A stretch of 51,865 nucleotides of DNA from Acidobacteriota bacterium (GCA_903970435.1 CAJCIS010000292.1:1-51865), one strand, 5' to 3'. Counted from the stretch's first letter, positions 1-9,151 are shown. The notes: generated by a model not told the origin, from the sequence alone. Numbers and translations: made by a program.

Positions 1-717
1 GGCGGGATCGGCCAGGCGATCTGCGACAGGGCCGCCCGCGCCGGCAGCGACGTCGCCCTCACCTACCGGAACAATAAAACGTCCGCCGAGCAGGCGGCCG
101 CCAGCGTGCGCCAGGCCGGGCGGCAAGCCATGCTGGTGCAGGCCGATGTCACCGACGACGGGGCGCTCCGCGGCTCCATCGACGCGGTGGCCGCCTCGCA
201 CGGCCCGATCCATTCCGTTTTCGTTGCCACCGGCTACGATATTCAAATGCGCATGATCGGCGAGGTAACGCCCGCGGAATGGCGGCGCGTCATCAACGAC
301 GACGTGAACGGCTTCTTCAATATCATCCACGCCACCTTGCCGCATCTGCGTGCGCAGGGCGGCAGCTACGTGCATATCGGCTCCGCCGGCCTGCTCCGGT
401 TTCCGCCGCGCGACGTGCTTTCCGTGGCGCCGAAAGGCGCGGTGCAACAGCTCATCAAGGGTATTGCGCGCGAGGAGGGCGTGCACGCCATTCGCGCCAA
501 CAGCATCGCCATCGGCGTCATCGAGACGGGCGTGTTTCTGCGGTTGAAGGAAACCAGCTTCGATCAGGCGTGGCACGACGGCGTTCTGGCCACGTTGGCA
601 TTGAAACGGTACGGCAAACCGGAGGAGGTCGCGGAGCTGGCGGTGTTTCTTGCGTCGCGGCGGGCGAGTTATGTGACGGGGCAGATGATTGCGGTGGATG
701 GGGGGTGGAGTTTGTAG
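1..717 (+). CDS. SDR family oxidoreductase, 5' end cut by the window edge
   Basis: The frame is open from base 1 to the stop at 715-717, giving 238 visible residues; the true start lies left of the window. The first residues (GGIGQAI) are the end of the TGxxxGIG NAD(P)-binding motif of short-chain dehydrogenases. The catalytic-type Ser is seen in IGSAG (S128), and the C-terminus has the usual P-E-E-V-A and TGQ-x-I-x-VDGG features. Oddly, the YxxxK catalytic pair reads S141-V-A-P-K145, so the catalytic Tyr is replaced by Ser. Fold assignment is secure; substrate is unknown and normal dehydrogenase activity is doubtful. It converges on a KstD-like gene. Confidence 0.85.
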   Translation, partial: GGIGQAICDRAARAGSDVALTYRNNKTSAEQAAASVRQAGRQAMLVQADVTDDGALRGSIDAVAASHGPIHSVFVATGYDIQMRMIGEVTPAEWRRVINDDVNGFFNIIHATLPHLRAQGGSYVHIGSAGLLRFPPRDVLSVAPKGAVQQLIKGIAREEGVHAIRANSIAIGVIETGVFLRLKETSFDQAWHDGVLATLALKRYGKPEEVAELAVFLASRRASYVTGQMIAVDGGWSL

Positions 718-727
718 GAAGAAAGTC

Positions 728-762
728 GTTCTTTCTTGAAAAAGAGAACCAAAAAACTCTTG
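728..762 (-). repeat. Stem-loop repeat, copy 1 (degenerate)
   Basis: AT-rich repeat just after the SDR stop, in the orientation with the hairpin first and the CAAAAAACTCTTG box second. The stem (GTTCTTTCTT / AAAAGAGAAC) carries mismatches, unlike later copies. It lies between convergent genes, where it could act as a terminator. Confidence 0.7.
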
Positions 763-894
763 GAGCCTTATCAGCCTGACTGGAATCTTGCCGATCGAGC
801 CGGCGGCCTGAGGGCTGATGAAAATGCTCGCTCAAACAAGGAGCTCGAGCGGCCTGACGGAAGGTGCCGATTTTCCAGTCGGACTGAAGCCGCT

Positions 895-2584
895 CTAGCT
901 GTTTGCCCCTGACGCGTGCCGGGCGGCAACGTAGCCGAACGTCATCGCCGGCCCTAGCGTGGCACCGGCGCCGGGGTATGACCCGCCCATCACGGACGCG
1001 GCCGCGTTGCCGATGGCGTACAGTCCCGCAATGACCCGATGTTCGCTGTCCAGGGCTTGCGCGTTCGCATCGGTCAGAACACCGCCCTTGGTGCCGATGT
1101 CGCCAGGATACACCGGCATGGCATAGAACGGCTTCTGTTCCAGCGGGAAAAGATTCGGGTTCGGCTGCACTTTGGCATCGCCATAATACCGGTCGTAAGC
1201 CTGGTGCCCGCGCCCGAATTCCTGATCCTCGCCCCGCCTGGCGCCCGCATTGAATTTCGCCACCGTCTCCTCGAGCGCGCCGGCGGGAAGGCCCAGCTTG
1301 CGCGCCAATTCTTCCACGCTGTCCGCCCGCACCAGCAACGCCCGCACCGCGCGGCGAAACATCCAGTCGGGAATGCGCGGCATGATCGGCCCCATCGGAT
1401 ACAATCCGCGGAAACGCGCATCGAAAACGATCCAGCTTGGCGCGGTTCCCGCGCCCGGCGCGTCGGCCTCCAGCATCCGCTTGCCGGCCACATGATACGA
1501 TGCCGCCTCATTCATGTAGCGCCGGCCGGCCTGGTTCACCATGATACATCCCGGCAGGGCGCGTTCATAGAACAGCGGCCGCGCGCGCGGCTCGTCGGCG
1601 ACCTTTATCACCGGCGCCCACCAGGCTTCCGCCAGCAAATCCGTGGCAACCCCGACCGCCTGCGCCGCCACCAGGCCATCGCCGGTATTGTTCGGCTGCG
1701 ACGCGCTCCAATCCGGGCTGGTCGGCGCCGGCAGATAGTCCGCCCGCAACGTACCGTTCCGCTCGAAGCCACCGCAACCCAGAATGACGCCGCGCCGCGA
1801 TCCGCACCTTCCTGCCGTTCTGCGACGCGACCGCCCCCACCACGCGGCCGTCCTGCCTGACCAATGAAACAAGCCCTGTATCGAGCAGCAATTTTCCGCC
1901 CTTGGCATCCAGCGCCAGCTTCAGCCGGCCCATCAGCGCATTGCCGAACACCAGAAACCGGCTGCGGGAGCCGCGCAGCCTCTGCTTCACATCCGAAACA
2001 TACCGCCAGATCACCTTCGCCAGAATTTTCTGCCAACCCGGCGCTTGCGTAATCATCGGCGCGGACTCGTACATCGTCCACGGTATGACACCGAATAGCA
2101 TCGCACTCGGATGCGTCGGCCGCAGCGTATCGAAATCGGCGCCGAGCGCGCTGGCGTGAATCGGATTGCAGTCGTGCGTGCGGTAGCCCAGCTTGCCGCC
2201 GGGCAATTCGGCATGATAGTCGGTATATGGGATCGCAACAAACTTCAGGCTCGTTGCACGCTCCAGAAAATCCAGCATCGCGGGTCCCTGCCGCACATAG
2301 GCCCAGATCCGCTCATCCTCCACCGCGTCCCCGGTCAGGGCCTTGATGTAGGCAAACCCCTCCTCCGGCGTATCGGCCGCGCCCGCGGCGGCGGCCTGGC
2401 GGCTGGCGGGGATCCATACGGCGCCGCCCGATGTCGCCGACGTGCCGCCGAACTGGGCGCTCTTTTCGATGACCAGAACGCGCGCGTGGTGGTCGGCCGC
2501 GGTCACCGCCGCGGTCAGCGCGCCGGCACCCGATCCCACCACCAGGATATCGGTTTCGATGTCCCACACCGTTTCGCTATCCAC
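895..2584 (-). pseudogene. KstD-like FAD-binding dehydrogenase with a frameshift
   Basis: Two overlapping frames together encode one protein of about 563 residues, the normal size of 3-ketosteroid delta-1-dehydrogenase-like flavoproteins. The 5' part has the FAD-binding GSGAGALTAA and the family-type GGTSATSGGAVW segment. The 3' part continues with GVILGCGGFERN and ends with an FAD-binding GGSYPGAGATLGP segment. The frame changes near 1795-1806, where one base appears to be missing after KVRIAA. The start is taken as the GTG at 2584, because it precedes the first beta strand (ETDILVVGSG) by about ten residues. It would oxidise a steroid A-ring or similar cyclic ketone. One lesion in otherwise intact sequence could also be a sequencing error. 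Confidence 0.75.
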
Positions 2585-2785
2585 GCGTCCCCCCGTCCCG
2601 CATGCTGGCAGCCGCGGTGCAAAGCCGCAATCCGGCATCGAACCTAGCCGCGATTGCCGGTTTGCGCAAAGCAAGGCCCCTTCCAGCCACGAATGTCGCT
2701 TGCCTTGCAGCGCACCGGCAGCCTAAGCAGGGACCCATACGAAGCCCTGGCCAGCCTCGGGCGCCATCGATCAGGGAAATTTGCC

Positions 2786-3682
2786 ATGGCAATCGCCTCG
2801 CTCGGCTATGTCGTTGCGCAAACGCGCGACACCGCCGCCTGGCGCGACTTCGCGACCGGCGTGCTCGGCCTGATGGAAGCGCCGTCGCCGACGCCGGGCG
2901 GCATCGCCTTCCGTATCGACGACCGGCCGTTCCGCCTTCTGCTGGAACCCGGCGCGCGCGAAGGCTTCGTGGCCGCGGGCCTGGAATGCGCTACCGAAAC
3001 CATTTATGCCGCAACGCTGCGGCAATTGCGCACCGCCGGTGTCGCGGTCACCGAAGCGTCCGCCGCCGAGGCAACAGCCCGCGCGACCCACGCGCTGGCA
3101 CGCTGCGCCGACCCTGACGGCAACACCGTGGAACTCTACTGGGGCCGCTTCCAGGATTACGCGCCCTTCGTTTCGTCCGCCGGCATAAGCCATTTCGTCA
3201 CCGGCGACATGGGCATGGGCCATGTTGTTTTCCCAACCACGAAACTTGCCCAGAGCCACAATTTCTTCGCCACTCTGCTCGGCCTGCACGATACCGATCA
3301 GGTGACCCTGAAACTCTCGCCCGAACCGGACGATCCCGGCCTCACGGTGCGCTTCCTGCATGCCGACAATCCGCGCCACCACAGCGTTGCATTGGCGGAA
3401 TTCCCGCAACCGAGCGGCCTGGTTCACCTCATGCTCGAAGCCGCGACCATCGACGATGTCGGCCGCGCCTACGATCGCGCGCTACGCGCCGGCGCGCATA
3501 TTTCCGCAACGCTCGGCCGCCACGCCAACGACCGGATGATTTCGTTCTACGTCCGTTCGCCCGGTGGTTTCGACATCGAATTCGGCTGCGAAGGCTGGCA
3601 GGTGGATTGGTCGAAATTCACGCCGACCACCAGCCTGGTCGACAGTATTTGGGGCCACACGTGGAATTTCGGCGGGGCATGA
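2786..3682 (+). CDS. Extradiol ring-cleavage dioxygenase, BphC/HsaC type (VOC superfamily)
   Basis: A 298-residue protein, the usual size of 2,3-dihydroxybiphenyl/3,4-DHSA dioxygenases. It has two beta-alpha-beta VOC repeats (about 1-125 and 140-290). The Fe(II) ligands are visible as H146 (in GHVVF), H214 (in GLVHLM) and E265 (in FDIEF), with H199 as the probable second-sphere His. It should cleave a catechol ring next to the hydroxyls. The ATG at 2786 is chosen because MAIASLGY begins the first VOC strand; longer frames upstream lack family residues. It is divergent from the KstD-like gene, which suggests a small steroid or polycyclic-aromatic catabolic locus. Confidence 0.85.
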   Translation: MAIASLGYVVAQTRDTAAWRDFATGVLGLMEAPSPTPGGIAFRIDDRPFRLLLEPGAREGFVAAGLECATETIYAATLRQLRTAGVAVTEASAAEATARATHALARCADPDGNTVELYWGRFQDYAPFVSSAGISHFVTGDMGMGHVVFPTTKLAQSHNFFATLLGLHDTDQVTLKLSPEPDDPGLTVRFLHADNPRHHSVALAEFPQPSGLVHLMLEAATIDDVGRAYDRALRAGAHISATLGRHANDRMISFYVRSPGGFDIEFGCEGWQVDWSKFTPTTSLVDSIWGHTWNFGGA

Positions 3683-3688
3683 AAGAAG

Positions 3689-3723
3689 CAAAAGTTTTTT
3701 GGTTCTTTTTTTCAAAAAAGAAC
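3689..3723 (+). repeat. Stem-loop repeat, copy 2
   Basis: CAAAAGTTTTTTGG box followed by the hairpin ending AAAAAAGAAC, seven bases after the dioxygenase stop and before the convergent cycA. The outer flank GGCTTCC is shared with other copies in this orientation. Confidence 0.85.
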
Positions 3724-3782
3724 GGCTTCCTTGCTTCTTGCCGCCAACAGGCCGGGCGCAACGAACGCCCGGCCCATACGCG

Positions 3783-4166
3783 TCACTTCAGCGTTTCGAG
3801 GTAGGCGATCACGTTCTTGCGGTCAGTGGCATCCGCCAACCCGACGAATGCCATTTTGGTGCCCGGCACCACCTTCATCGGTCCGGCGAGATAGACGAAC
3901 AGGTTTTCCGGCGTCCACACGTGGTTGTAGGCCTTCATGGCGCTGGAATAGGGATAGCCCGGCACGCTGCCGGACGGCCGGCCGACCACGCCCCATAGCG
4001 GCGGCCCGATCTTTACCTTGCCGGCCTCGGCGTAGTGGCACAGCGAGCATTTGACGAACACCGCCTTGCCCGCGGCGGCATCGCCGCCGTCCCAGGGGTT
4101 ATCGGCATGGGCCAGGCCGGGGGCGGCCGCCAGCACCAGGCCGGCGAGAAGGGCGGATTTGCGCAT
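3783..4166 (-). CDS. cycA: Cytochrome c2-type class I c-type cytochrome
   Basis: A 127-residue exported monohaem cytochrome. A Sec signal peptide spans residues 1-21 (MRKSALL...GLAHA). The haem site is C40-S-L-C43-H44 and the distal ligand is M104 in TKMAF. It would carry electrons in the periplasm from the bc1 complex to the photo-oxidised reaction centre and to terminal oxidases. A second ATG four codons upstream exists, but GGGAGA sits four bases before the chosen ATG and decides the start. It lies downstream of hemA on the same strand, as in many alphaproteobacterial PGCs, but is separated from it by a repeat-containing gap and probably has its own promoter. The family call is sure; the cycA symbol rests on context. 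Confidence 0.85.
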   Translation of the reverse strand: MRKSALLAGLVLAAAPGLAHADNPWDGGDAAAGKAVFVKCSLCHYAEAGKVKIGPPLWGVVGRPSGSVPGYPYSSAMKAYNHVWTPENLFVYLAGPMKVVPGTKMAFVGLADATDRKNVIAYLETLK

Positions 4167-4339
4167 CGTGTCTCCCATGAATTCTTTGGTTTACAGCCGC
4201 GAAGTGGGGGCGTTGGCGCGTTCGTCCAGGCCCCTTAACCGGCCGCACTATCGCGGGCTGTTGCGGCGGCGGCAAGGCGGCAAAGGGTCTGGCGTCGGCT
4301 CCAATAGGTGGTTCAGGAAAAACAAAGAGTTAGAAAGTA

Positions 4340-4374
4340 GTTCTTTTCTGAAGAAAAGAACCAAAAGACTTTTG
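4340..4374 (-). repeat. Stem-loop repeat, copy 3, C/G stem variant
   Basis: Located 30 bp downstream of the hemA stop. Stem GTTCTTTTCT / AGAAAAGAAC keeps perfect pairing although both arms differ from the majority form. The neighbouring box reads CAAAAGACTTTTG, itself a perfect short palindrome. A plausible terminator for the bch-puh superoperon. Confidence 0.8.
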
Positions 4375-4403
4375 TCTGGGCGCCTGCGGCGCTTCCTTCT
4401 TTC

Positions 4404-5828
4404 TTAAGCCACCGATCCGTACGCGCGCCGCGGAAACAGCTTGGTGAGAAGCCGCGCCAATGGCCCCTGTGCCGCGGTGCCGCCCAACGCCGGCGCACGC
4501 GCCAGCCCGGCTGCGAACTGCGGCGCGTGATGCAGCGCGCGGTGGCCCGCCGCGGCGGCCAGTTGGCCGTGCCGAAGCACGCCCATATCGATCGCCGGCA
4601 ATGCGTCATCGCCATGGGTATCGGTGCGGTCGAGCCCGAGCTCGGTCCACACGGCGTCGAGAGCGGAAATAAATTGGTCGATGTCGGCGTCCGAATGGGC
4701 GGGGGACGGCGTCAGCCGCAGCCGCTCGGTGCCCACCGGGACGGTGGGATAGTTGATCGGCTGCACGTAGATGTCGTGCCGCTCGAGCAGCATGTCGCAC
4801 ACCCGCTTGCACATCACCGCGTCGTTCACCATCACCGGCACGATGTGGCTGGGGTTTTCCAGATGCGGCAGCCCCAGCTCGGACAGGCGCTCGCGCACCT
4901 GCGCCACACGCCGCTGCTGCTGCGCGCGCTCCAAGCCGCTGGTCTTGAGGTGCCGGATGCTGGCCACGGCACCCGCGGCCACCGATGGCGGCAGCGCGGT
5001 GGTGAAGATGAAGCCGCTGGCGAAGCTGCGGATGAAGTCGCACAGCGCGGCCGACCCGGCGATGTAGCCGCCGACGACGCCGAACCCCTTGGCCAGCGTG
5101 CCCTCGATCACCGTCAACCGGTGCGACAGCCCCTCGCGATCCGATATGCCGCCGCCGCGCGGGCCGTAAAGGCCCACCGCATGCACCTCGTCGAGGTAGG
5201 TCATGGCGCCGAATTCGTCGGCGATGTCGCAGATCTCCGCGATCGGCGCGATGTCACCGTCCATCGAGTAGACCGACTCGAAGGCGATCAGCTTGGGCCG
5301 GTCGGGGTCGATTTCGCGCAGCACCCGCCGCAGGTCCGCCGTGTCGTTATGCTTGAAAATGCGGCATTCGGCGCGGCTGTGCCGGATCCCCTCGATCATC
5401 GAGGCATGGTTGGACGCGTCCGACACCACCACGCATTTCGGAATGCGGCTGGCCAATGTCGCGAGCGACGCCCAATTCGACACATAGCCGGAGGTGAACA
5501 GCAGCGCCGATTCCTTGCCATGCAGATCGGCAAGCTCGCGCTCCAGCATGACATGGTAATGGTTGGTGCCGGCGATATTGCGGGTGCCGCCCGCGCCGGC
5601 GCCGCACCGGTCCAGCGCCTCATGCATCGCGGCCAGCACGGCCGGGTGCTGCCCCATGCCAAGGTAGTCGTTCGAACACCACACGGTCACCCGGCGGCGC
5701 TTGCGGCCGTTGACGTGCGTGGCGTTCGGAAACGCGCCGACGTGACGTTCCAGATCGGCGAAGATGCGATAGCGCCCCTCGGCCCGCAGCCGGTCCAGTT
5801 CAGTGCGGAAGAACGTCTCGTACTTCAT
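4404..5828 (-). CDS. hemA: 5-aminolevulinate synthase with C-terminal extension
   Basis: PLP enzyme condensing glycine and succinyl-CoA to 5-aminolevulinate, the first step of the C4 (Shemin) tetrapyrrole pathway in the cytoplasm. Visible family features are [11 protein letters not shown] near residue 50, [13 protein letters not shown] (76-88), the Asp motif [11 protein letters not shown] (212-222) and the PLP lysine K247 in EGTLAKGFG. Homology ends near residue 404 (VWTELGLDR). The last 70 residues are an Ala/Leu/His-rich extension with no recognised domain; typical bacterial enzymes are about 405 residues. It is 12 bp downstream of the puhE fusion, so it is transcribed with the bacteriochlorophyll genes. 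It may be the only ALA synthase or a PGC-dedicated copy; the window cannot tell. Confidence 0.95.
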   Translation of the reverse strand: MKYETFFRTELDRLRAEGRYRIFADLERHVGAFPNATHVNGRKRRRVTVWCSNDYLGMGQHPAVLAAMHEALDRCGAGAGGTRNIAGTNHYHVMLERELADLHGKESALLFTSGYVSNWASLATLASRIPKCVVVSDASNHASMIEGIRHSRAECRIFKHNDTADLRRVLREIDPDRPKLIAFESVYSMDGDIAPIAEICDIADEFGAMTYLDEVHAVGLYGPRGGGISDREGLSHRLTVIEGTLAKGFGVVGGYIAGSAALCDFIRSFASGFIFTTALPPSVAAGAVASIRHLKTSGLERAQQQRRVAQVRERLSELGLPHLENPSHIVPVMVNDAVMCKRVCDMLLERHDIYVQPINYPTVPVGTERLRLTPSPAHSDADIDQFISALDAVWTELGLDRTDTHGDDALPAIDMGVLRHGQLAAAAGHRALHHAPQFAAGLARAPALGGTAAQGPLARLLTKLFPRRAYGSVA

Positions 5829-5840
5829 CTCCGGCTTCCC

Positions 5841-7724
5841 CTACGCAGCCTCACCCGTGACGGCGCAGGCCTGAAACGCCGCGCCCAGTCTTTCCTCGTC
5901 CACCTCGCGGCCGATGGCAACCACACGCGCCGCCTCATCCTTCCCGGCGGCGAAGGCCGCCATGCTGGCGCGCCCTCCCGCGACGTCGAAGCGCACCCAA
6001 CCGTTCCCGGCCTGGGCAACACCCTTAACCCGTTCGACCTGCCCAAACCTTCCACTTACCACAGCTTCCAGGACATCTTGCAAAATTTCCGCGTCACAGG
6101 CCACCGGCAAATGTCCGCTCCAGGATTTCAGCCCCAACGCATCGTGCGCGGCATGATCATGCGCGCCATGATCCGGCGCATGGCTGGGGTCATGGCCGTG
6201 TGAATGCGCGCTGGCATGCCGCGCGGCAGGCGCATGTCCCGGGTCGCCCAGGCGGCCGTCGTGCGTGTGCCCGTGATGCTCGCCATGATGAGGCTCGGCA
6301 TCCTTATGGTCATGGCCATGCAGCGGCAGAACGTTGGCGGCCGCCGCATCGGGCAACGAAGCGGGGCGCGGCGAAACCGCCAGGATGGCGCTGTCGTCGA
6401 GCTGTCCAAATCGGGCCGCGACGACCGCAGCCGCCGGCGCAATGCCGCGCACCGTGGTTGCGATCAGCCCCAGCACCACCGGCGGAACCAGGTCGGCCTT
6501 GTTGATGACCACCCGGCCGGCCGGAATGATCTGCGCCTGCAAATGCGCCTGCATGCGGCCGAAATCGGCCTGGAAGCTGCCGGCATCGAGCACCGTCGTC
6601 ACATCGATGCTGCGCACCACCGGCGCCAGGTCCGGCGCGTTCAACACCCGCAGCAACGACGCCAGATCCGCCACGCCCGACGGCTCGATCAGCACCCGCT
6701 GCGGCGCATAGCGTGCCACCACGTCGTTCAGTTGCCGCGCCAGGTCGCTCTTCAGCGAGCAGCAGATGCAGCCGTTCGGCAGTTCCACCACCTCGGCGCC
6801 TTGCCCCGACAGCAGGCTGCCATCCACGCCGACGGACGCGAAATCGTTCACCAGCACGATGGTGCGGCCGCCATCCGCCGGTTGCGCCAGCAGGCGCCGC
6901 AGGAACGTGGTTTTCCCCGCGCCCAGGAACCCGGCCACCACCACCGCATCGAACGGCGTCTTGGTGTCGCGCGACGCCAGCCCCCATTCCCAAAGCTTGC
7001 CGGCCGGCAGCGGCAGCACCAGGAACCAGTGCTCCAGAATGGCGAACGCCATCATGGTGGCCACGAAGGTCGCCCCGCTGCGCTGGAAATTGTTCGCCCC
7101 ATGCGCCGCGGCATGTTGCGCCATCAGCACCAGAATAACCGTGCTGACGGTGACCGAGACCGGGAACAGCAGGTTCATCGGCTTCTTGGTCAGGAAGCTT
7201 TTCAGGAAGCCGAGATGCTCCGGCAGGAACTCCTCGTTCAAATTCCGCACGCCGAGGAACACGTTCAGCTTGGCGCTCTGGTGCATCCACCACAGCACCA
7301 TGAACGTCCAGGTGCCGATCTGGTTGGGTGCGTGCCACGTCAGCGCCACCACCAGAACGGCCGACGCAATGATCGCCAGCTCATGCCACAGGCTGGTCTG
7401 TACCGCGTGCACGAAATGATCCCATCCGCGGCAGCCTTCCGGACACGGCGCTTTCCGCGGGCCGGTAACATAGCCCATGTAAAAGCTGATTTCCTGCCAG
7501 CCCCACGCGACCACGCCGCACGCGAAGGCCACATAGGCCCCGTGCGTGGTGGTATCGTGCGCACTGGCGTGCAGCCCCCACAGCGCCGCAATGGTCAGCA
7601 GCGAATTGAACGCCATGCTGTATTTGAAGGTGTGGCGCGGCAGGCCGTCGAGATAAATGATCAGGCCGGTGCTGAACCACCAGACGAAAAGGCAGAACAG
7701 GATGGCGTCTAGGTAGAGGAACAT
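5841..7724 (-). CDS. puhE: PuhE fused to a COG0523/CobW-type metal-chaperone GTPase
   Basis: One open frame of 627 residues with no internal stop. Residues 1-250 are a complete PuhE (photosynthetic complex assembly protein 2): several membrane segments, HELAIIASAV, NVFLGVRNLNEEFLPEHL and the usual end EHWFLVLPLP...LWEWGL. Residues 258-625 are a full COG0523 GTPase: Walker A GFLGAGKT (265-272), ELPNGCICC with the CxCC metal site C319/C321/C322, EPSG (347-350), NKAD (408-411), a loop of about 60 residues with over 20 His (469-528) and a CobW C-terminal domain (about 535-615). The GTPase should face the cytoplasm. PuhE in Rhodobacter influences bacteriochlorophyll production; COG0523 proteins deliver Zn, Co or Fe. 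It sits between acsF and hemA. I do not know this fusion from the literature; the metal and client are unknown. Confidence 0.93.
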   Translation of the reverse strand: MFLYLDAILFCLFVWWFSTGLIIYLDGLPRHTFKYSMAFNSLLTIAALWGLHASAHDTTTHGAYVAFACGVVAWGWQEISFYMGYVTGPRKAPCPEGCRGWDHFVHAVQTSLWHELAIIASAVLVVALTWHAPNQIGTWTFMVLWWMHQSAKLNVFLGVRNLNEEFLPEHLGFLKSFLTKKPMNLLFPVSVTVSTVILVLMAQHAAAHGANNFQRSGATFVATMMAFAILEHWFLVLPLPAGKLWEWGLASRDTKTPFDAVVVAGFLGAGKTTFLRRLLAQPADGGRTIVLVNDFASVGVDGSLLSGQGAEVVELPNGCICCSLKSDLARQLNDVVARYAPQRVLIEPSGVADLASLLRVLNAPDLAPVVRSIDVTTVLDAGSFQADFGRMQAHLQAQIIPAGRVVINKADLVPPVVLGLIATTVRGIAPAAAVVAARFGQLDDSAILAVSPRPASLPDAAAANVLPLHGHDHKDAEPHHGEHHGHTHDGRLGDPGHAPAARHASAHSHGHDPSHAPDHGAHDHAAHDALGLKSWSGHLPVACDAEILQDVLEAVVSGRFGQVERVKGVAQAGNGWVRFDVAGGRASMAAFAAGKDEAARVVAIGREVDEERLGAAFQACAVTGEAA

Positions 7725-7784
7725 TTCACGTCCTTACGAAAGAAGCAGGCCGGGGCTCTGCCCCTGGACCCCCGTCTGTTTTGC

Positions 7785-8849
7785 CTACCATGCGGGACTG
7801 AGCCTTACGCTGGCCGGCAATTCAGCCGACTTGCCGGGCAGGATATACAACCGCGCGAAGGTCAGCCCGGCCGCGGCCTGCAACGCCAGCGCCTTGACGC
7901 GGCCGCCAATACCACCGGCCGCCTTCGCCGCATTGATGGCGGCCGTCAGCCGCGACAGCCGATCGAGGCCGGCCCTGAACACCGGACTATCCAGATCGAG
8001 CGTCACCGGAAACACCTGCTTGGAAATCTCGGTCGTAATACGGAACACTTTGAAATCGTAATCCGTCGGATCCAGCCCCAGCGCCGCATGGAATTCCGGC
8101 CTTGCATGGTCGCGCACATACATCGTCGCAAACACCGCAAGCTGGAAAAACTTGATCCACAACTTGTTCACGCCGCGCAGCAAATCCGGATTGGCCCGCA
8201 TCAGCAACGCAAACGCCTCGCCGTGCCGGAATTCGTCGTTGCACCACTCGCGAAACCATTTGAAAATCGGGTGAATGCGATTTTCCGGGTTCCGCTCCAG
8301 CGCCCGGAATATGGTGATATAGCGCGCATACCCGATCTTCTCGGACAGATACGTGGCATAGAAAATGAATTTCGGCTGGAAATAGGCGTATTTCTTCGCC
8401 CGCGCCAAATATCCCAAATTCACGTTCGCCTTGTAGTCGCGCAGCGCGTCGTTGATGAATCCCGCATGGCGCGCCTCGTCGCGGCTCATATAGCCCATCA
8501 GCTCGCGCATGTCGGGGTTCTTCAGCCGCTTCCTGATTTCACTATACAGCACGCAACCGGAAAACTCCGCGGTGACCGAACTCACCAGGAAATGCAGGAA
8601 TTCGGCCCGCAGCGCCGGCGGCATCGCCACCGGATCGACCGCATCGAAATCGGCGTTGCGAACAAAATGCCCCTTGTTCACGTCGCGCCTGAACTCGGCC
8701 ATCAGAAGGTCCCAGTCGGCGCGCACCGCGCTCACATCGATCCGGTCCAGCTTGGCGAAATCAGTGGTGTAGAAGCGCGGGTTCAACAGCGTGTCGGTGC
8801 GCGCGAGATCGGTGCTGTCGGCCTGGCTGGTAATTTCGGTCGTGGTCAT
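7785..8849 (-). CDS. acsF: Mg-protoporphyrin IX monomethyl ester oxidative cyclase (aerobic)
   Basis: O2-dependent diiron cyclase that closes ring E to give divinyl-protochlorophyllide. It is 354 residues, as usual for AcsF. Diiron ligands are visible: E95 in [11 protein letters not shown]125-A-R-H128 in [10 protein letters not shown] and E206-F-R-H209 in [10 protein letters not shown]. The start ATG overlaps the stop of the upstream 101-residue gene by four bases, so the two are translationally coupled. The O2-dependent enzyme in the superoperon implies pigment synthesis in the presence of oxygen; whether the O2-independent BchE also exists cannot be seen here. Confidence 0.96.
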   Translation of the reverse strand: MTTTEITSQADSTDLARTDTLLNPRFYTTDFAKLDRIDVSAVRADWDLLMAEFRRDVNKGHFVRNADFDAVDPVAMPPALRAEFLHFLVSSVTAEFSGCVLYSEIRKRLKNPDMRELMGYMSRDEARHAGFINDALRDYKANVNLGYLARAKKYAYFQPKFIFYATYLSEKIGYARYITIFRALERNPENRIHPIFKWFREWCNDEFRHGEAFALLMRANPDLLRGVNKLWIKFFQLAVFATMYVRDHARPEFHAALGLDPTDYDFKVFRITTEISKQVFPVTLDLDSPVFRAGLDRLSRLTAAINAAKAAGGIGGRVKALALQAAAGLTFARLYILPGKSAELPASVRLSPAW

Positions 8850-9151
8850 CGCGCAGCCTCCACGGGGGCAAAACTCACTTCGTACAGCTCGGTAATTTCA
8901 GCCACCGACGTCAGCCGGGTCCATAGCCGCGTCAGCCAATTGGCCCGGATGATGGTCGCCGTGCAGGACCGCGTGAAACAATCACCGAAATCGATCCTGT
9001 CCGGCACACCATGCACGAGCACCCGGTCGCCCGGATAAAGTGTCACCCCTTCCGGGAAGGCATGCGCATGCACGCTTTGCGGCGTCACCTCGATATCGAG
9101 CGTGCATGGCACCTCGAAACGACGCGGCGTGGCGGCAAACCCGGTCCTCAT
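8846..9151 (-). CDS. Conserved-position PGC protein of unknown function between puhC and acsF
   Basis: A soluble-looking 101-residue protein with no signal peptide or membrane segment. It is beta-rich in appearance ([35 protein letters not shown]) and has two cysteines (C58, C63). It overlaps puhC by four bases upstream and acsF by four bases downstream, so it is coupled to both and is surely expressed. Small proteins occur at this position in other PGCs, but I cannot name this one. Its placement suggests an accessory of the cyclase or of reaction-centre assembly. Confidence 0.75.
   Translation of the reverse strand: MRTGFAATPRRFEVPCTLDIEVTPQSVHAHAFPEGVTLYPGDRVLVHGVPDRIDFGDCFTRSCTATIIRANWLTRLWTRLTSVAEITELYEVSFAPVEAAR

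Noticed and set aside
5841-6970. A separate cobW-like gene starting inside the puhE frame
   Set aside because: No start codon with a ribosome-binding site exists near the junction, and PuhE would then lack a stop; the single-frame fusion is the simplest reading.
6204-7712. Long plus-strand open frame (502 codons) opposite the puhE fusion
   Set aside because: It is a GC-rich shadow: His/Arg/Gln-rich, no domain features, and it mirrors a clearly real minus-strand gene.
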